DNA of 64,000 nt from Stomoxys calcitrans (taxonomy: Eukaryota; Arthropoda; Insecta; Diptera; Muscidae), in assembly GCF_963082655.1 (NCBI RefSeq), contig NC_081553.1, forward strand, positions 49,065,728-49,129,727. The letters are read 5' to 3'. Positions 10,401-20,796 of this stretch are shown here, in pieces (positions within the stretch are counted from its first letter, which is position 1; every line of letters starts with the position of its first letter). The position numbers and the translations under genes are program-made. Below the pieces are notes generated by a model, which saw only the letters and a program-made list of their open reading frames with translations, was not told the DNA's origin and did not search any database.

Positions 10401-10467
10401 TGTCCACAGGGATCTGGGTCTGGCTGGGCAGTTAAACAGGTGACGTGTGTCGTGTGATCCGTGGTCC
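10355..10467 (-). pseudogene. Jockey-clade LINE ORF2 extreme C-terminus
   Basis: The minus strand reads SHDTRHLFNCPARPRSLW, then THPILDAVFLDLDTQ and a stop. This is the typical end of Jockey-type ORF2 proteins after the cysteine cluster. Unlike the paralogue at 4535-4650 it retains the LFNCPA segment, so it cannot be a simple descendant of that copy. Confidence 0.85.
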
Positions 10468-12160
10468 TTAGAAATACTGTTGATGCCTGGTTGTATGTCC
10501 AGGATTAAGTGAGCGGGCCAAATGCCAAATATGTCTTGGCCAAATATGTCTGGGCAATATTTGTCGATTGCATGGGAGCATTTGACACGCGAAGTTGGTT
10601 GAGGTGGTATGTCAGAAGATTGGTCTGTGGCTCAGTTATTTTAGTGACACAAGGGCTTGTACGGTTGGGGTTAGCGAAACGGTCTGGAAGGACGTTGTAA
10701 GGGATTGTCCGCAGGGTTCCATTTGTGGTCTATTCATTTGGAACCTCATGATGGATTCTCTGCTTCAGCTGTTCGAATGCCAAATATGTCTTGGGCATAT
10801 TTGTCGATTTCAAGGGAGCATTTGACAACCTTTTATGGCTAAACGTGCTCGAGAGATTGGTTGAGGTGGGATATCAGGAGAGTTTGGTCTCTGGCGCAGT
10901 TACCTTAATGACAGAAGGGCTTGTGTGGTTGGGGCCAGCGAAACGGTCTGGAAAGACGTTGTAAAGGGCTGTCCGCAGGGTTCCATTTGTGGTCCATTCA
11001 TTTGGAAACTCAAAATGGATTCTCTGCTTCAGCTGTTCGAATGCCAAATATGTCTTGGGCATATTTGTCGATTTCATGGGAGCATTTGACAACCTTTTAT
11101 GGTGTAACGTGCTCTCGAGGTTGGTGGAGGTGGGATATCAGGAGATTGGTCTGTGGCGCAGTTACTTTAATGACAGAAGGACTTGTGTGGTTGGGGCCAG
11201 CGAAACGGTCTGGAAGGATGTTGTAAGGGACTGTCCGCAGGGTTCCATTTGTGGTCCATTCATTTGGAACCTCATGAAGGACTCTCTGCTTCAATTGTTA
11301 GTGCGTACTTTTAAGGTTTGTGCTTATGCGGATGACCTCCTCATCTTGGTTAAGGGGCAGTCTCGTGCTGCTCTTGAACGCCTGGGTGTGGAGGCCATGC
11401 TTATGATGCACGAATGGGGTAATCGTGTGGGTGTCGACGTGGCTGCTGAGAAGACAGTTTTGATGCTGCTTAAAGGCAGATTGGCTTCTAGCCGGCCGCC
11501 GCTCATTAGGGATGGTCCAGTGTCGTTGCGATACTCGCCGCGGGGGTCAAATACCTTGGTGTAGTTGTGTCAGAGAGGTTGCGTTTCCTGGCCCACTTGG
11601 ACCATGTAAAGGAAAGGCTTTCCGCGGTAGCTGTTATGCTTAGGCGCATTCTGAGGAGTGACTGGGGTCTGAGCAGGCATGCTGCATGGACTATATATGC
11701 GGGTATATTTGTTGCCTGTGCAAATTATGACTGTTCATGGACGTGAGAGGGTGACTTCTTGCCAGGGGTCGGTTATGTTAGCGTGCGCGCCTTTATGTAG
11801 GACTGTCTCCTCGAATGCGATGCAGGTGTTGTTGGGTGCTGCCTCCCTTAATTTGAAGGTGATCCATTGTGCGGATCACTTTCACCTTGCAAGCCGGGCC
11901 TAACGAACGGGCAAAGGACAGACAACGGTTCTATGTTGTTTTTGCGGGTACATGACTAATCGCGAAGTGACTCTTGAATGTCTGATCGTGAGACGAACGC
12001 TTATGAACGGAAGTCTCTTCGACAACGGCCATTATGGTGGCTACTTAATGAAAGTGACAGTATGTGACGAGATACGATATTTTTCAACAAGGTTCAGGCA
12101 CCATTCCTACGAACATGTCCACGTACGCGAACGACGGCGAAAAAATAACCGATAGTGACT
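10468..12160 (+). pseudogene. R1-clade LINE, RT catalytic core to C-terminal part
   Basis: Starts by repeating sequence present at 9380 (TVDAWLYVQD), then gives motif A (IFVDFMGAFDNLLW), motif B (CPQGSICGPFIWNL) and motif C (CAYADDLLIL, about 11317-11346). It continues with the thumb-like region (MLLKG..., RFLAHLDHVKERLSAV, DWGLSRHAAWTIYAGIFVAC) and LACAPLCRTVSSNAMQVLLG. The longest frame is 10989-11564 (191 codons). Motifs A and B occur three times in tandem before the single motif C. Frameshifts and stops make it inactive. Similarity to R1 elements is clear to about 11900; to 12160 the reading is uncertain. Confidence 0.88.
10524..11302 (+). repeat. Triplicated 264-bp RT motif A-B unit
   Basis: Three direct copies of an RT-coding unit start with 'gccaaatatgtctt' at 10524/10539 (first, rearranged), 10779 and 11043; the last two starts are exactly 264 bp apart. 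264 is divisible by three, so the frame can pass from unit to unit. Each unit encodes FVD..GAFD to PQGS..G.FIWNL. The third is followed by a different sequence leading into YADD. Confidence 0.92.
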
Positions 12161-12209
12161 AAGTGGATTCTAATCTAGGGGATACCAGACTGAACAGCAG
12201 CGACTTTAA

Positions 12210-12597
12210 CTTCATATGATGGTCATGCGTTGGGGAAGTACGGATAATACAGTGTCTCCTAAGTGTAAAGACACTTGGCAGTACTCCAGCTACTTCGTTG
12301 ATAAAGGTGGAACAAAGGTTCTCCAGCTTAACGTGACATTGAGAAAAACGCAGATGCACTGAATGGCTGTGACATATCTAAAGAGGTGGTACAGTAATGC
12401 CAACTTCATATGATGGTCAAGCGATGGGGAAGTACGGATAATACAGTGTCTCCTAAGTGTAAAGACACTTGGCAGTACTCCAGCTACTTCGTTGATAAAG
12501 CTGGAACAAAGGTTCTCCAGCTTAACATGACCTTGAGAAAAACCCAGATGGAGTGAATGGCTGTGACATCTCTAGAAAGGTGGTACAGTAATGCAAG
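12210..12597. repeat. 194-bp tandem duplication
   Basis: Two copies start 'cttcatatgatggtca' at 12210 and 12404. They share 'gataatacagtgtctccta', 'cttggcagtactccagcta' and 'aggtggtacagtaatgc'. Identity is high. It lies directly downstream of the R1-like remnant and may be its 3' untranslated region, but that is not shown. Confidence 0.9.
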
Positions 12598-12611
12598 TAA
12601 TGCCAACTACG

Positions 12612-12772
12612 CAGGGACGTAGCCAAAAAAAAGGGTGGGGGGGATAAAGGGCCCAAACCCCCTACTCTTTCCGAAATTCCTATTTTTTTACATGTTAGCG
12701 AGCAAACGTATTTATTATTTATTTGTAGGTGTAATATGCCCTCCCGCTCATAAAATCCTGGCTACGCCCTTG
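12612..12772. mobile_element. Short hAT-like MITE candidate
   Basis: A 161-bp segment with imperfect 14-bp terminal inverted repeats, CAGGGACGTAGCCA at the left and TGGCTACGCCCTTG at the right (12 of 14 match). Flanking octamers are CAACTACG and CTCCTACG (6 of 8 identical), compatible with a decayed 8-bp hAT target duplication. It has no coding capacity. The interior has a G run near the left end, as in many 'CGTAGCCA' repeats. Confidence 0.5.
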
Positions 12773-13010
12773 CTCCTACGGTTACGGGAATCTGGCATTT
12801 TCTTGACGTGACGATGTAATTATAAACTACCAATCTACTGCATTTTAAGCCCAAAGATATCAGATAATGTGCCTTCCCCCACCCCCTCCCCCCTATAAAA
12901 TCATTGCTACGTTTTTGCTACTACGGTTCTGGTAATCTGGCATTTTCTTGACATGGCGATATAGGTATTAACTACCAATTTGCTGCCTTTTAAGCCTAAA
13001 GATCTCATAT
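12738..13010. repeat. About 146-bp direct duplication
   Basis: Two related copies contain 'ataaaatc.tggctacg', 'ctacggtt..ggtaatctggcattttcttgac' in pieces, 'aactacca' and 'gccttttaagcc..aaagat', starting near 12750 and 12895. The first overlaps the right end of the hAT-like MITE. Confidence 0.7.
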
Positions 13011-14280
13011 ACCATGGTTGGTGTGTAGTATCATTTGGTTTACCTTTTCCATTGCCAAAATCGTCTATCATTCATTAAGCTCGCCTCGAAATAAGTTTGC
13101 ACTGGACATTTCAAAATCTATTTAGTAAATCATCGACCAATTGATTGGTGCTACATATAACCAATCCCCTCAACATATACAACCCAATAACTTAAAGTAG
13201 TGTAAAATGCTTTCGGCAAAATCTGTCAGTCTTCTCCCACAAAATCTGCCAATCCGCCAAGTTTTTCGCATAATGTTTGAATGCACCAAACCTTACATCC
13301 TTCGAGGACAAAACTCTTTTGCCTACGCCTACTTAAGTGAATAACCTGTTCGAAATTCTTTATGCTGCAGATAAGGTTCATCTGCTGGTTGTCAAATTGT
13401 TGAAAAACTTTTCCTCCAAAAAAAAAATATTGAATTAATTTTTATTTTTCGTCCCTTGGGCAAAAGTGTATTTAAATTCCATCAACACTTGTAGGATGTA
13501 TCCGATACGTCGCGTCAGTGCTCAACGCCCTCGTGTTTTTTAACATGTTTTCATTTGCCATATCTTCTGTGGAGCGCCGCGAACGAAGGATGATGAGATA
13601 AAAGAACAGCAACAGCAACGAAAACAAACAGACGAAAGAAACAATGTATAGCCTGAGCCTTTTTTATCCTTGGCACCTTTTTAGAGATTTTCCAATGTGT
13701 TGGTTAGCGTTGATGGTGTTGGCGGTGTTGCCATTTTTATTCTCTGTCAGTCTTGCATGGGAGGAGGTAATACGAAAAAAGGGTTTGGTTGGCGTTTTGC
13801 GCTTATGGCCCCAGCTTTGTGAGCTGATGCTACTACGAAGCCATGCTCTTCATTCTTTTAGTTTTTTTTTAATTTTTTGTTGTCTGTCTGTCGTTGTCGC
13901 TGACGCTGCCTTTTGTTTTTGGTTTGGTTTGGTTTAATGCTTCTCTGTGAGCCTCTCGCTCTGTGTGTTACTTAGCGGAATTATGCTTGTGGCCACATTA
14001 TGTAAATTATATACTACACACACACACGTATCAACACACACACACCCACATGGTCATTGCCATATGGGGAATTGCGGGACAAATTTGACACTCGAGGTTG
14101 TTAACGGCAATGTTCAGCGTTTAGGGTCTCCAATACAGTTGCACTAGTCTCTAACTCTTTCCCCGAGAAGTTTGAACATTTCATATAGGGACAAAGGAAA
14201 CATTCATTTTATGGAGGATAATTGAAAACCAATATCGGAATATATGCCATGAAATACCGCACATTAACTCTGAGAAACTA
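13011..14280. other. No recognisable gene or repeat
   Basis: Unique-looking AT-rich sequence. The 97-codon frame at 13644-13937 is leucine-, phenylalanine- and cysteine-rich with no recognisable family or signal and is probably chance. A CA-rich microsatellite lies at 14016-14046. Confidence 0.5.
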
Positions 14281-14517
14281 ATGGGCTGCCCAAGAAGTAA
14301 TTGCGGATTTTTCATATAGTCGGCGTTGACAAATTTTTTCGCAGCTTGTGACTCTGTAATTGCATTCTTTCTTCTGTCAGTTATCAGCTGTTACTTTTAG
14401 CTTGCTTTAGAAAAAAAGTGTAAAAAAATTATATTTGATTAAAGTTCATTCTAAGTTTTATTAAAAATGCATTTACTTTCTTTTAAAAAATCCGCAATTA
14501 CTTTTTGGGCAACCCAA
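14281..14517 (+). mobile_element. Mariner-type MITE (copy 3)
   Basis: A 237-bp copy with flanking TA at 14279-14280 and 14518-14519. The first base and one internal base of the left terminal repeat differ from the consensus (ATGGGCTGCC for TTGGGTTGCC), and there is a K-type change in the poly-A part. Same orientation as the copies at 8690 and 30717. Confidence 0.93.
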
Positions 14518-14534
14518 TATATATTTATTGGGAA

Positions 14535-14640
14535 TACTTCTCTCATATCAATGAGTTTAGTCCTATTCAAGTTTTAGCTGACGACTAGTCCTTCCACTTG
14601 TTAGAAAAGTTAGAAATGTCGCCAACATCGGCTGAATCGA
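14535..14640 (-). repeat. Diverged SINE fragment
   Basis: Shares 'cttctctcatatcaatgag', 'tcctattcaagttttagct' and 'aatgtcgccaacat' with the SINE body, at lower identity than other copies. No head or tail. Confidence 0.5.
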
Positions 14641-15640
14641 TTTTCATAAAATTTTCACAGATGGTAAGGTTTGGCCCCCGGGGAAAATAGGGTACTATAT
14701 TTTAACAACCGAAGGGGGAAAGGAGCCTCCCCTTTACGACAATTTTTGAAACTACAGATCTTGGAGATGAATGCATCAATTTAAGCGAAATTTTTTATGT
14801 CCCCCTTATGGCAAAACACACAAAATTGGTATAAAACTTTAGGGTCAAATAATATGGGGGGACGCCCGACCTCAAAACCCAACTAAACGGGCATGTTCAC
14901 CGATTGCTACAATATGGGTATCAAATGAAAGGTATTTAGTAGTGGAGTACGTATTTGATATACAAAATTGTACCCAAATTGTCAGGAGGGTCCAGCACCC
15001 ACAAAAATCCTTAAATGGAAAGGTACACCGATTGCCACAAAGTGGGTTTCATATCAAAGTATTTGGGATGCCTCCCCACCCCAAAAAACCTCCAACAGAA
15101 TATATTTACCAATAGAGACCATAGGGACATCGAATAGGAGTTATTTGGAAGTAGAGTACATATCTGATATAGGAATTTGGCCCAAGGTATATACGGGGTT
15201 TCCCCAACCACAAAAGCACCCCAAAATAAGCATGACTGTCCAACGACACAAAATGGGTATCAAATGAAAGGTATTTGAGAGTGGACTACGAATCTGCTAA
15301 TCATATTTGAACTTAAGAGATTGGGAACCGCCCAATCCCTTTAATATCCCTCAATTGGGACTAAAGGGAAATATAATGCAAGGTCTTTGACAGAAGAGTA
15401 CGAATCTGGTATTAATATTAGGATCCAAGGGTCATGTCCTGATCTTTAACAGGATATGTAGGGACTCAAAAAATAATGGTCTCAAATAAAAGGTTCTTAA
15501 CAGTAAAGATCCGTTCGGAACAGAATAGGCCAACAATGAAAGGTCTTTGGCAAATGTTTTTGTACAACTTTGCCAAAAATTTGGGTTGACTAAGGACCTG
15601 TAAATCTTTAAAAATGCTGTGTCCCTTATGGGACACTGGG
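14641..15640 (+). repeat. Family-B repeat block
   Basis: Repeating units with 'aatatgggtatcaaatgaaa', 'ggtattt.g.agt.gagtac', 'aatctgatat' and proline-like runs of C and A ('accccaaaaaacc'), spaced about 115-130 bp. The left part contains 'aactacagatcttggagatg', matching 60360-60380 and 60990-61010. No coding region; ORFs follow the repeat. Confidence 0.75.
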
Positions 15641-15644
15641 GTGT

Positions 15645-16250
15645 ATCTATTATAGCCTCCACCATAGGATGGGGGTATACTAATTTTGTCAGAACTAGCA
15701 ATGTCTGTCCGTCCGTCCGTCCGTCTGTCTGTCGAAAGCACGCTAACTTTTGAGGGAGTAGAGCTAGCCGCTTGAAATTTTCCATACATACTTCTTATTG
15801 TTGTAGGTCGGTTGGGATTGTAAATGGGCCAAATGGATCCATGTTTTGATATAGCTGCCATATAAACCGATCTTGGGTCTTGATTTCTGGAGCCTATAGA
15901 GGGCGCAATTCTCGTCCGATTTGACTGAAATTTTGCACATAATGTTTTGATATCACTTCCAACAACTGTGCGAAGTATGGTTCAAATCGGTCCATAATCT
16001 GATATAGCTGCTATATAAACCGATCTTGGGTCTTGAGTTCTTGAGCCTCTAGAGAGCGCAATTCTCATCCGATTTGGCACAGATTTTGTACAACGGCTTC
16101 TCCCATGGCCTTCAACATACGTGTGTAATATGATCTGAATCAATCTATAGCTTGACACAGCTCCCATATAAACCGATCTCCCGATTTTGCTTCTTGAGCC
16201 CCGAATCGGACTATAACTTGATATAGCTCCACCCCCTCCTCCATTCATAT
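15645..16250 (+). mobile_element. Family-A element, copy B, subfamily I part
   Basis: Begins 'tatagcctccaccataggat', then 'gggggtatactaattttgtc', the gtccgtcc/gtctgtct microsatellite and two to three units of the 'atataaaccgatcttgggtc' type. The 3' part is deleted: 'cttgagcccc' is joined to 'gaatcggactataacttgat', which in copy J is separated by roughly 100 bp. It then fuses to subfamily II sequence. Confidence 0.75.
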
Positions 16251-17290
16251 TCATTATTCTTTGCTTGCCTAAAATGTCCGTCCGCCTGTCTGTTGAAATC
16301 ACGCTACAGTCTTTAAAAATAGAAATATTGAGCTAAAACTTTGCACAGATTCCTTTTTTATCCATAAGCAGGTTAAGTTCGAAGATGGTCTATATGGGAC
16401 AGTATCGTGATATAGCCTCCATATAGACCGATCCGCCAATTTAGGGTCTTAGGCCCATAAAAGCCACATTTATTATTCGATTTTGCAGAAATTTGGAACA
16501 GTGAGTTGTCTTAGGCCACTCGACATCCTTCATCAATTTCGTCCCGATTGATCCAGATTTGAATATAGCTGCCATATAGACCGATCTCTCGATTTAAGTT
16601 CTTGCCCCCATGAAAGACGCATTTATTGTCCAATTTTGCCAAAATTTGGGACAGTAAGTTGTGTTAGGCCCTTCAACATCCTTCTTCAATTTATCTCAGA
16701 TCGGTCCAGATTTGGATGTAGCGGCCATATTGACCGATCTCACGATTAAGGTCTAGGGAACATAAAAGGCGCATTTATTGTCCGATTTCGCCAAAATTTG
16801 GGACAGTTAATTGTGTTAGAACAGTCGACATCCTTCTTGAATTTGGCTCAGATCGGTCCAGATTTGGATATAGGTGCCATATAACCGATCTCTCGATTTA
16901 AGGTTTTGGGCCCATGAAGTGCGCATTTATTGTTCGACTTTGCTGAAATTTGGGACAGTGAGTTGTATTAGGCCCTTCAACATCAACAATTTGACCCAGA
17001 TCGGTTTAGATTTGGATATAGCTGCCATATAAACCGATCTCTCGATTTAAGGCTTTGGGCCCATAAAACGCACATTTTTTGTCCGATGACACCGAAATTT
17101 GGGACAGCGAGTTGTGTTAGGCCCTACGATATCCCTCTTCAATTTGGACCAGATTTGGATATAGCAGCCCTATAGATCGATCTCTCGATTTAAGGTCTTG
17201 GCCTCATAAAAGGCGCATTTATAATCCGATTTCGCTGAAATTTGATACAGTGTTAGACCTTTCGACATCCGTGTCATATCAATTCATACA
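16251..17290 (+). mobile_element. Family-A subfamily II array (copy B, second part)
   Basis: Five to six units of the 'gccatat.gaccgatctctcg' type with 'aatttgggacagtgagttgtgttagg' split over unit parts, and 'gacatccttcttcaattt'. It has its own 'gtccgtccgcctgtctgttg' microsatellite, so it is a second 5' region fused head-on to the subfamily I piece. The right terminal hairpin is not present. Confidence 0.75.
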
Positions 17291-17700
17291 TTCGCGTGTT
17301 TTAGTAGAGCTGAATGACCAATCGAATGTTAAACACAAAGGCGAGAAAAGAGTTTTGAAGAGAAGAAAATGCCAGTCTTTCTGACAAATCAGGACACAGA
17401 TACCACACTACTGGTGGACGCGTTTCGTTTATTGGTTAGATAATAATTTTCATATCCGTCCGTCCGTGACCTGCCCACAGTTATAATAACTGCATTGAGA
17501 TGATTTGAAATCTTTAAGCTGGTAAGTTACAGTTTGATGTCAACTTAGGAAAGTTTTTTCTTTTCAAATAAGCTCGTATTCCCCTATTGTTGTTGTTGTA
17601 CATTCTTATTTATTTTTCAGTTACATGGGGAAGCTCCGCTTACCTGACTTGTTTGAAAAATTGGTTTGTCGGAAAAACTGGCAATTTCTTTTATTCAACC
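17291..17700. other. No recognisable feature
   Basis: Unique sequence between repeat blocks, with a short 'gtccgtccgtga' remnant at 17456-17468 and a (TTG)n stretch at about 17587-17598. No ORF of note. Confidence 0.45.
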
Positions 17701-19408
17701 CATTTAGATAATCTTCCCTTTGTGTGTAATATTTTTAATAACTGAAGGGGGGCGGACTCTCCCCCTTATCCTAAAAACACCACCCAAAATCAAAAGTGGA
17801 CCGATTGGGACAATATGGGTATCAAAAGATAGGTATTGAAGAGTAGAATACGAATATGGTATCAAAAATTGGGTCCAAGTGCCCAGGAAGTCGCCCTAAC
17901 CCCAAAACTCTTCCAAGTAGACAAATTGAACTTTCATATCAATATGCGGCTCAAATGAAAGGTATTCTGGAGTAGACTTCGAAACTGGCATTCAAAATCA
18001 GGTCGAAGTATAGGTGGTCACCCACCCCTAAAAACGCCCCAAATAGGCATATTAGCTAATCGTGACTATATGGGACATGGTTTGCTTGTTTGTTCCGAAT
18101 AGACTCAAAAACGGCAGAACCGATTTTGTCGAATTGAACGTTCATATCAATATGGGGCTCAAAATAAAGGTATTCGGGAGTAGATTATGAATGTGGCATA
18201 CAAAATCAGGTCAAAGTATAGGTGGTCACCCATACCTCAAAAACGCCCCAAATGGGCATATTAACCAATCATGACTTCATGGGACTTAGTTTGTTTGTTT
18301 GTTCCGTATAGACTCAAAAACGGTCCGTATAGACTCACAGATTTTGTAGGTTGATCTGGAAGGAAACATAGGTTCTAAAATTTTTCGATATCGTAAGGGG
18401 GCGCACCCTTCCCCTAACCCCAAAAACACCGCCCAAAATCAAAAGTGGACCGATCGGAATAATATGGGTATCAAATGAAAGCTATTGGAGAATAAAATAC
18501 GAAAATGGTTTTAAAGTTTATGTCTAAATACCCAGCGGGCCGCCCCAGCCCCGAAACTCCCCCAAACAGACATATTGGACGACCATGTCATTATGGGACT
18601 CAAATGAAAGGTATTCCAGAGTAGATTACGAATATGGGGAAAAAAAGTAAAATCTATGTAATGAGAGGTTTCCCCACTCAAATGAGAGCAATTTGGGAGT
18701 ATATTAGGAATTAGGCACCAAAATTTTTATTAAAGTAAATTGGCGCCGCTTAACCTCCTTAAAACACCTCAAATAGGTTGGTTGGCACATCAAGACAATA
18801 TGAGACTCAAATTAAAGGTTTTTGGCAGTAAAGAACGAATTTGATACCTATTTTTGGAGCAAAGTGGCGGAGTGCTAGCCCAAGCTATAGGCACAAAACG
18901 CCCCCCAAACCGTATATATTTCTTGATCATGGCAATTGTGTTCTTAAATAAAAGGTATTTGGGAGTAGAGCACGAATTTGACATCCATATTTGGGAGAAA
19001 TGTTTGAGGTACCATCTCAACCCCAAATGGATATAACGACCAATAACGACAATTTAGGACTCAAATGAAACAGAACTTATTTACCAATTATGGTAATATG
19101 TGGCTTGTATGAAAAGTATTTGAGAGTATAGCACGAAGCTTGTATTTAATTTAAGGGCCAAGTGTCTGGATGGCCACCTCACTACCACAATACACCCAAA
19201 CCGGACATATTTATCCACTACAACATACAATCAATCAAATTTGTTTTTCAAAACAGCAAACATGTTTGCTATAATAGCAGAACTACTTGTACAATAGCAG
19301 CAGAATTAACTACTAATATTCAGCAGACAGTGCTTGCTATTTTTAGCAAACTTTTTTCTATGAGTGTAGGAGTCCAAAGAAAGGTATGAGGGAGTAGAGC
19401 CAAAATTT
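17701..19408 (+). repeat. Family-B repeat block, longest plus-strand copy
   Basis: Contains repeated 'gaccgat.gg.a.aatatgggtatcaaa', 'gtagattacgaatatgg', 'ccccaaaacacc' type units and two copies of the 'ttgtttgtttgttcc.tatagactcaaaaacgg' terminal sequence (18080-18125, 18288-18335). 'gatatcgtaagggggcgcacccttcccc' (in pieces) near 18389-18417 is also a family hallmark. A 139-bp MITE interrupts it at 19228-19366. Confidence 0.8.
19228..19366. mobile_element. Small TA-flanked MITE candidate inside family B
   Basis: Family-B sequence '...ccactacaaca' is broken at TA (19226-19227) and resumes after TA (19367-19368) with 'ggagtccaaagaaaggt'. The 139 bp between contain the perfect palindrome gcaaacatgtttgc (19256-19269), several 'agcag' motifs and a right end 'ctatgagtg'. 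Terminal repeats are short and imperfect (left CAATCA, right TGAGTG). No coding capacity. Confidence 0.5.
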
Positions 19409-19645
19409 GCCCATGAACATTTAAAGAACAGGAGCAAACTTCTCACATATAAATGAGTGCTGTACGATTCAAGTTTAAGCTCAATGATGAAGGACCTCCT
19501 CCCGCAGTGCTACACCTCTATGGGTAGAACACACATGTCGCCAACATTAGGCCAACATTAACTTCTTTGCAATGTTCTCGCTAGGACTTGGACCCACACG
19601 CTTAGCATCATGGGCGGACTTGCTTACCTCTATGCTTCAATGAAA
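19409..19645 (-). mobile_element. tRNA-headed SINE, old diverged copy
   Basis: On the minus strand a decayed tRNA-like head is followed by the SINE body and tail. Blocks visible on the plus strand are 'gcccatgaaca', 'cttctcacatataaatgag', 'caagtttaagctcaatgatg', 'tgtcgccaacatt' and, at the head, 'ggacttggaccca' (B-box region) and 'gcttacctctatgctt' (A-box region). The head is diverged enough that pol III promoter function is doubtful. Confidence 0.65.
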
Positions 19646-19790
19646 TGAATTCGATAGCCACATTCGGGGCTAAAAGGCCCCATCTTAAAACTCTACCAAA
19701 ACAAGACTTGTATATCGACCATTGTAATATAGGGCTCAAGTAAAAGATATAAAACCGTTAAAGAAGGCCCTGCGGAGCGGGCCCTGGAGA
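19646..19790 (+). repeat. Family-B fragment
   Basis: Short continuation of family B ('ggggctaaaaggccccatc', 'accattgtaatatagggctc') on the far side of the SINE, which suggests that the SINE inserted into the family-B block. Confidence 0.55.
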
Positions 19791-20400
19791 AAAAAAATTT
19801 ACGAAATTTTCCCCAGGTGTTTTTCTTGTCCGTGAAATTTTCTACTACAAAACAGTTTTAATGAAATTTTTGTTTGAAAAAAAATTGAAAATTTTGTCTC
19901 ATTTCTTGGAATTTCCCATACTGATATATTATCTATGTGTATGTAAGTGTGTGTATTTCTTTGAGTATTTGGATGTTTCATCTCAGCCTTTTATCCTTCC
20001 TCAGTTGAGAAGTGTCCTTTTTTTGCCTACTCCTCTTGTTTCCTAGGCTTGTCAGTAACATTTCTTTTGAACTTCTTTGTGAACAAAGAGTGAGCGGACA
20101 GCAGCAGCAAAATATAAAACAGATTTGATGGCCCTTTTGCGTAAATGTCTTAAACAGATGATAAGTTTCCCCTTGCTTTGTTGGTGTTTTTATTCTGCCT
20201 TTTTTCTTCGTTTGTTTTTTGCTTCTTCTTCCTTCATCCGGTTGAGGCCTTTTTACACCTTAAACATAATTTCAATAAAAGTTCACTTTTGTAACGCAAC
20301 TTCTTCGTTTTACAGGTGAATGTGGGAGGTTCATTTTTTGTTCACTCGGTCTTTCTTTGAATTTTTATCCCAAAATACTTAAAAGCCAAAGAAAAAAAAA
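19791..20400. other. Unique AT-rich region upstream of small ORF
   Basis: No repeat family recognised. Frames at 19861-20046 and 20125-20319 are low-complexity and probably chance. An A-rich stretch directly precedes the ATG at 20401. Confidence 0.45.
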
Positions 20401-20607
20401 ATGGAAGCTCAAGAAAGAAAAAATCGAATAAAATTAGGAGACCTTGGCGCGCAGTATGCCGCCATGAATTATGGCCTGGGAGCAGATGTTCGTGATGTTG
20501 AGTTTACAGCCTCTCGAGTGGGCCAATTAAGAGCATTATTTCAACAAGATAAACGACGTATCTTCAAAGAATGGCTTTCTATATTGATGACCTTCCATTT
20601 GTGCTGA
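20401..20607 (+). CDS. Small hypothetical protein, 68 aa, possible host gene
   Basis: An ATG in a favourable context (aaaaaaATGG) opens a 68-codon frame, MEAQERKNRIKLGDLGAQYA... to ...LSILMTFHLC. It is not made of repeat and has balanced, charged composition: an N-terminal basic stretch, then a helical segment with VGQLRALFQQDKRRIFKEW (about residues 40-58). The pattern R..QLR.LF..D...I..EW loosely resembles small ciliary/axonemal proteins, but the identity is not established. The downstream sequence is AT-rich with no polyadenylation signal that I can be sure of. It could be a one-exon gene, an exon of a larger gene, or chance; this is the best coding candidate of non-transposon type here. 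Confidence 0.4.
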   Translation: MEAQERKNRIKLGDLGAQYAAMNYGLGADVRDVEFTASRVGQLRALFQQDKRRIFKEWLSILMTFHLC

Positions 20608-20796
20608 GCTTGCATATCTTTATGAGTTGGCGTTTTTATTTTTGCCTTTGAAGATATCACCCAGGTCTTAAATCAACGTCACCAGTTATGAGGGAATATA
20701 AAATATTTTTTCAGTACACAAAACCTTTCTCTTTTTCTATTATTTCTTTCAAAAATTATTCAGCACTAAAATAAGGTAAGTTTGAAAATACCTGAA

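Noticed and set aside
8610..12160. Site-specific R1 in ribosomal DNA
   Set aside because: No 28S rRNA sequence flanks the R1-like pieces; they are surrounded by MITE, satellite and other repeats, so they are dispersed copies.
13644..13937. 97-codon plus-strand ORF as membrane protein gene
   Set aside because: Low-complexity leucine- and phenylalanine-rich translation of TTTT/CTT-rich DNA, no family resemblance, no signals around it.
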